DNA of 64,000 nt from NCBI RefSeq assembly GCF_019393635.1, contig NC_057862.1, positions 244,957,941 through 245,021,940 of the forward strand, in the 5' to 3' direction. Under the pieces are notes generated by a model. It saw nothing but the letters and a program-made list of their open reading frames with translations, did no database searches and was not told the DNA's origin. The stretch is from Dromiciops gliroides. Its lineage: Eukaryota; Chordata; Mammalia; Microbiotheria; Microbiotheriidae. Shown one piece after another: positions 61,283 through 64,000 of this stretch (its first letter is position 1; every line of letters begins with the position of its first letter). A program made the position numbers and the translations under genes.

Positions 61283-63770
61283 CTTTTAAAAAATTAAATT
61301 AAAAATTTTGGGTTACATTTTAAGTTCTGAACTGTCTCCTTCCCCAACCACACTAGAGAAGGCTACCACTTGACACAGACATATAAATAGATACATAGAT
61401 ATAGACATATCTACACACACACATACATATATCCATATCCATATCCATATCCATACCTATATCTATATATCTATATCTATATCTAAAACCATACCATGCA
61501 CACCTCTGTTCATCAGTTCTTTCTCTGGGGTATGTGTAGCATCCTCCTTCATAGGTCCTTTGTAGTTTATTTGGATATTTATAATTCTCAGAATAGCCTA
61601 GTCATTCACTTATTTTTTGAATAATATTGTTATTACTATGTACAACATTCTCTTGGTTCTGCTCATCTTATTCTTTATTATTTCAGGTAAGTCTTTCCAT
61701 GTTTGTCCTAAATTCAACCTGCTGATCATTTCTTATAGCACAATGGGTTTCTGTCACAAATATATACCTCAGCTTGTTTAGCCATTCCCCAAATGATGGA
61801 CATCCCCTCAATTTCAGTTCCTTGTCACCCTGAAGAAAGCTAATATATATTTTCTAATATATAGATTCTTTTCCATTTCCCCTAATCACCTGGAGAAACA
61901 GACCTAATAGTGGTATTTCTTGGTCAGATGGCTGGACATCATTCTAGATTGCTCTCCAAAATGGTTGGATAAGTTCACAGTTCCACTGGCAGTATATTAG
62001 TGTTCTAATTTTTCCACATATCCTCCAATATTTATCATTTTCCCTTTTTATCATTTTAGCCAAGATGATAGGTATGAGACGATATTCCAAAGTTGCTTTC
62101 ATTTGGAATCTAAATCAATAATGATTTAGAGCATTTTTTCATATGACTATGACTATATATTTTTTTTTATCAAAAAACTGCCTGTTCATATCCTTTGACC
62201 TTTTATTAATTGGGAAGTGACTTATATACTCATAAAATTGACAAAGTTCTCTATATATTCAAGATAGGAGACTTTTATCCAAAAAAGTCTCTAAAACCCC
62301 CCCCCCCCAATTTTCTACTTTCTTTTTAATCTTGGTTACATTGATCTTATTTGTACAAAACCTTTTTAATTTAATGTAATCAAAACTATCCATTTTACAT
62401 CTCACAATGCTTTCTATTTCTTGTTTGTTTATAAATTCTTCTATCTATAAGTCTGATAGGTAATATGTTTCATGTTATTCTAATTTACTTATCTCCCTTT
62501 ATATCTAGGTTGTACATCCATTTCTTGATAAATGGTGTAAGATATTGGGTAATACCAAGTTTCTTCCAGACTGCTTTCCAGTTTTCCCCCAAATTTTTAC
62601 CAAATAGTGAATTATTATCCCAAATGCTTAAATCTTAACATTTGTCAAACACAAGGGTACTTTAGTAATTTACCACTGTGTATCATATGTCTACTGTGTT
62701 CTACTGATCTACTTTTGTATTTCTTAGCCAGTACCAAATAGTTTTGATAATTACTGTCTTACATTACAATTTAAGGTCTGGTCTTGCTAAACCTCCTTCC
62801 TTTACCTTTTTTCCTTCTTTAATTTCTTAAAGGAATTGTTATTAATAATATTAAATATTTTTTACCTTTTGTTCTTTCAAATGAATTTTGTTATTTTTTC
62901 TAGTTCAATGAAATATTTTTTTGGTAGTTTAATTTGGATGGTGTTGAATAAATAGATTAGGTAGAATTGACATTTTTACTAAATTGGCTCTGCCCATCCA
63001 TGGCTAATATATCTTTCTCCAATTATTTAAATCTAATTTCATTTATATAAAAAGTTTTATAATTATGGTCATGTAGCTTTTGGGTTTGTCTTGGCAAGTA
63101 TACTTCCAGTTATTTTATGCTATGTGTAGATTTTTAAATGGGGTATCTCTTATAATCTATTATTGCAAGATTTTGTTGGTAATATATAGAAATGCTGATG
63201 GTTTACATGGGTTTATTTTATATCCTGCTACTTTGCTAAAATTATTGTTTCAGCTAGCTTTTTAGGTGAATTGCTAGGATTTTCCAAGTACATTGTCATA
63301 TCATCTGCAAAAAGAAATAATTTTAATACCTTACTGCCCATTCTGATTCTTTCAGTTTCTTTTTCTTATTGCTATTTCTAGCTTTTCTAATACAATATTG
63401 AATAACGTTGGCGATAATAGGCATGCTTGTTTCACTCTTGATCTTATTGGGTAAACTTCTAGCTTATATCCATTACAAATAATGCTTGCTGATGATCTTG
63501 GGTAGATGCTTATTGTTTTAAGAAAAAAATCCATTTATACCTATGCTTTCAAGAGTTTTTAAAAGGAATGAGTGTAGTCTTGTCAAAAGCTTTTTCTGCA
63601 TCTGTTGATTTAATCAATTATGTTAATAGTTTTCCTTATGTTAAACCATCCCTGTATTTCTGGTATAAATTCTACTTAGGCACAATGTATAATCTTTGTG
63701 ATATATTGTTGTAGTCTCCTAGCTAGTGTTTTATTTAGAAATTTTGTATCTGTATTTATTAGTGACCCTA
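61283..63770 (-). mobile_element. Long L1 LINE, antisense, 3' end into reverse transcriptase
   Basis: The 3' UTR is at 61300-61560 and the ORF2 C-terminus follows to about 62500. Reverse-transcriptase sequence reaches 63770. The minus-strand frame at 63352-63534 shows SRVKQACLLSPTLFNIVLEK, the RQGC-LSP-LLFNIVLE block. The FADDM catalytic box is intact at 63297-63311. The rest is frameshifted. A (TATC/CATA)n run at 61381-61482 expanded within the 3' UTR. Confidence 0.92.
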
Positions 63771-63774
63771 TACT

Positions 63775-64000
63775 CAATAAAAGCTCTTGCTTTAAGGTAC
63801 TTTGCATATATTATTTCATTTGATCCTTATAATAGTCCCTTGAATCTAGTGTTCTTGTCACTATATTATACTGCCCCTGATTACCTCCTGCGTTCTCTGG
63901 GAGTTTGTTTTTATCTCTTTGATGTTTCCCTCTTGTACTGGCCAGTCATTTCTCCCTCAAACCTGCTCAAGTTTCCCTTATCCATATTTAGTATTTTATT
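63775..64000. repeat. Possible MIR fragment at the window edge
   Basis: GTACTTTGCATATATTATTTC and GATCCTTATAATAGTCCC resemble the second half of MIR-type SINEs. The remainder is unassigned. Confidence 0.35.

Noticed and set aside
57647..64000. Search for TMEM260 exon 5
   Set aside because: No splice-flanked frame encoding the expected next segment of the protein was found. The next exon is probably beyond the window.

Overview
The window is nuclear DNA from a marsupial, probably an Australian lineage, though species and lineage are unverified. The evidence is the dominant tRNA-derived CORE-SINE (about 140 bp, 5' GGGGCAGCTAGGTGG, B-box GTTCAAATC, 3' GGGCAAGTCACTTAACCC). It occurs with marsupial-type L1, an RTE LINE relic, old L2, CR1/L3 and MIR pieces, and hAT-like MITEs. 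There are no bacterial-type genes, operons, CRISPR arrays or structural RNA genes.

One protein-coding gene is supported: the 5' part of TMEM260 on the + strand. It encodes an ER membrane GT-C type O-mannosyltransferase (DUF2723 family). A CpG-island promoter lies at about 6.24-7.27 kb. Four coding exons (6736-6853, 11730-11761, 12459-12610, 57469-57646) splice in frame into the first 160 residues. They contain the first membrane helix, the lumenal D-S-G-E motif and the HPPGYP motif. Intron 3 is about 44.9 kb. The remaining exons must lie beyond position 64000.

Layout: 1-6.2 kb is intergenic and repeat-rich (L2, SINEs, an LTR, L1). The promoter island follows, with a 90-bp tandem module carrying inverted CCAAT and GC boxes in intron 1. 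From about 8.1 to 19.1 kb the sequence is AT-rich, mostly single-copy and unusually poor in young repeats. It includes blocks that look like conserved non-coding elements. In mammals TMEM260 lies next to OTX2, so these blocks are candidate long-range OTX2 enhancers. From 19.1 to 56.7 kb intron 3 is a dense nest of L2, L1, RTE, SINEs, solo LTRs and MITEs. It also holds a SUMO2 processed pseudogene (22.3-23.3 kb) and a Tigger/Jerky-like DDE transposase relic (37.4-38.2 kb). After exon 4 the start of intron 4 holds a 358-bp solo LTR with a strong CTCF-like motif, further SINEs and a long antisense L1 reaching nearly to the window end.

I found no previously undescribed coding system. The observations most worth checking are the candidate conserved elements in intron 3, the duplicated NF-Y/Sp1 promoter module, the LTR-borne CTCF motif, and a poly(A)-only insertion with a perfect 15-bp target-site duplication. 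Repeat family assignments come from recognition of consensus features and encoded protein motifs, not from a database search.
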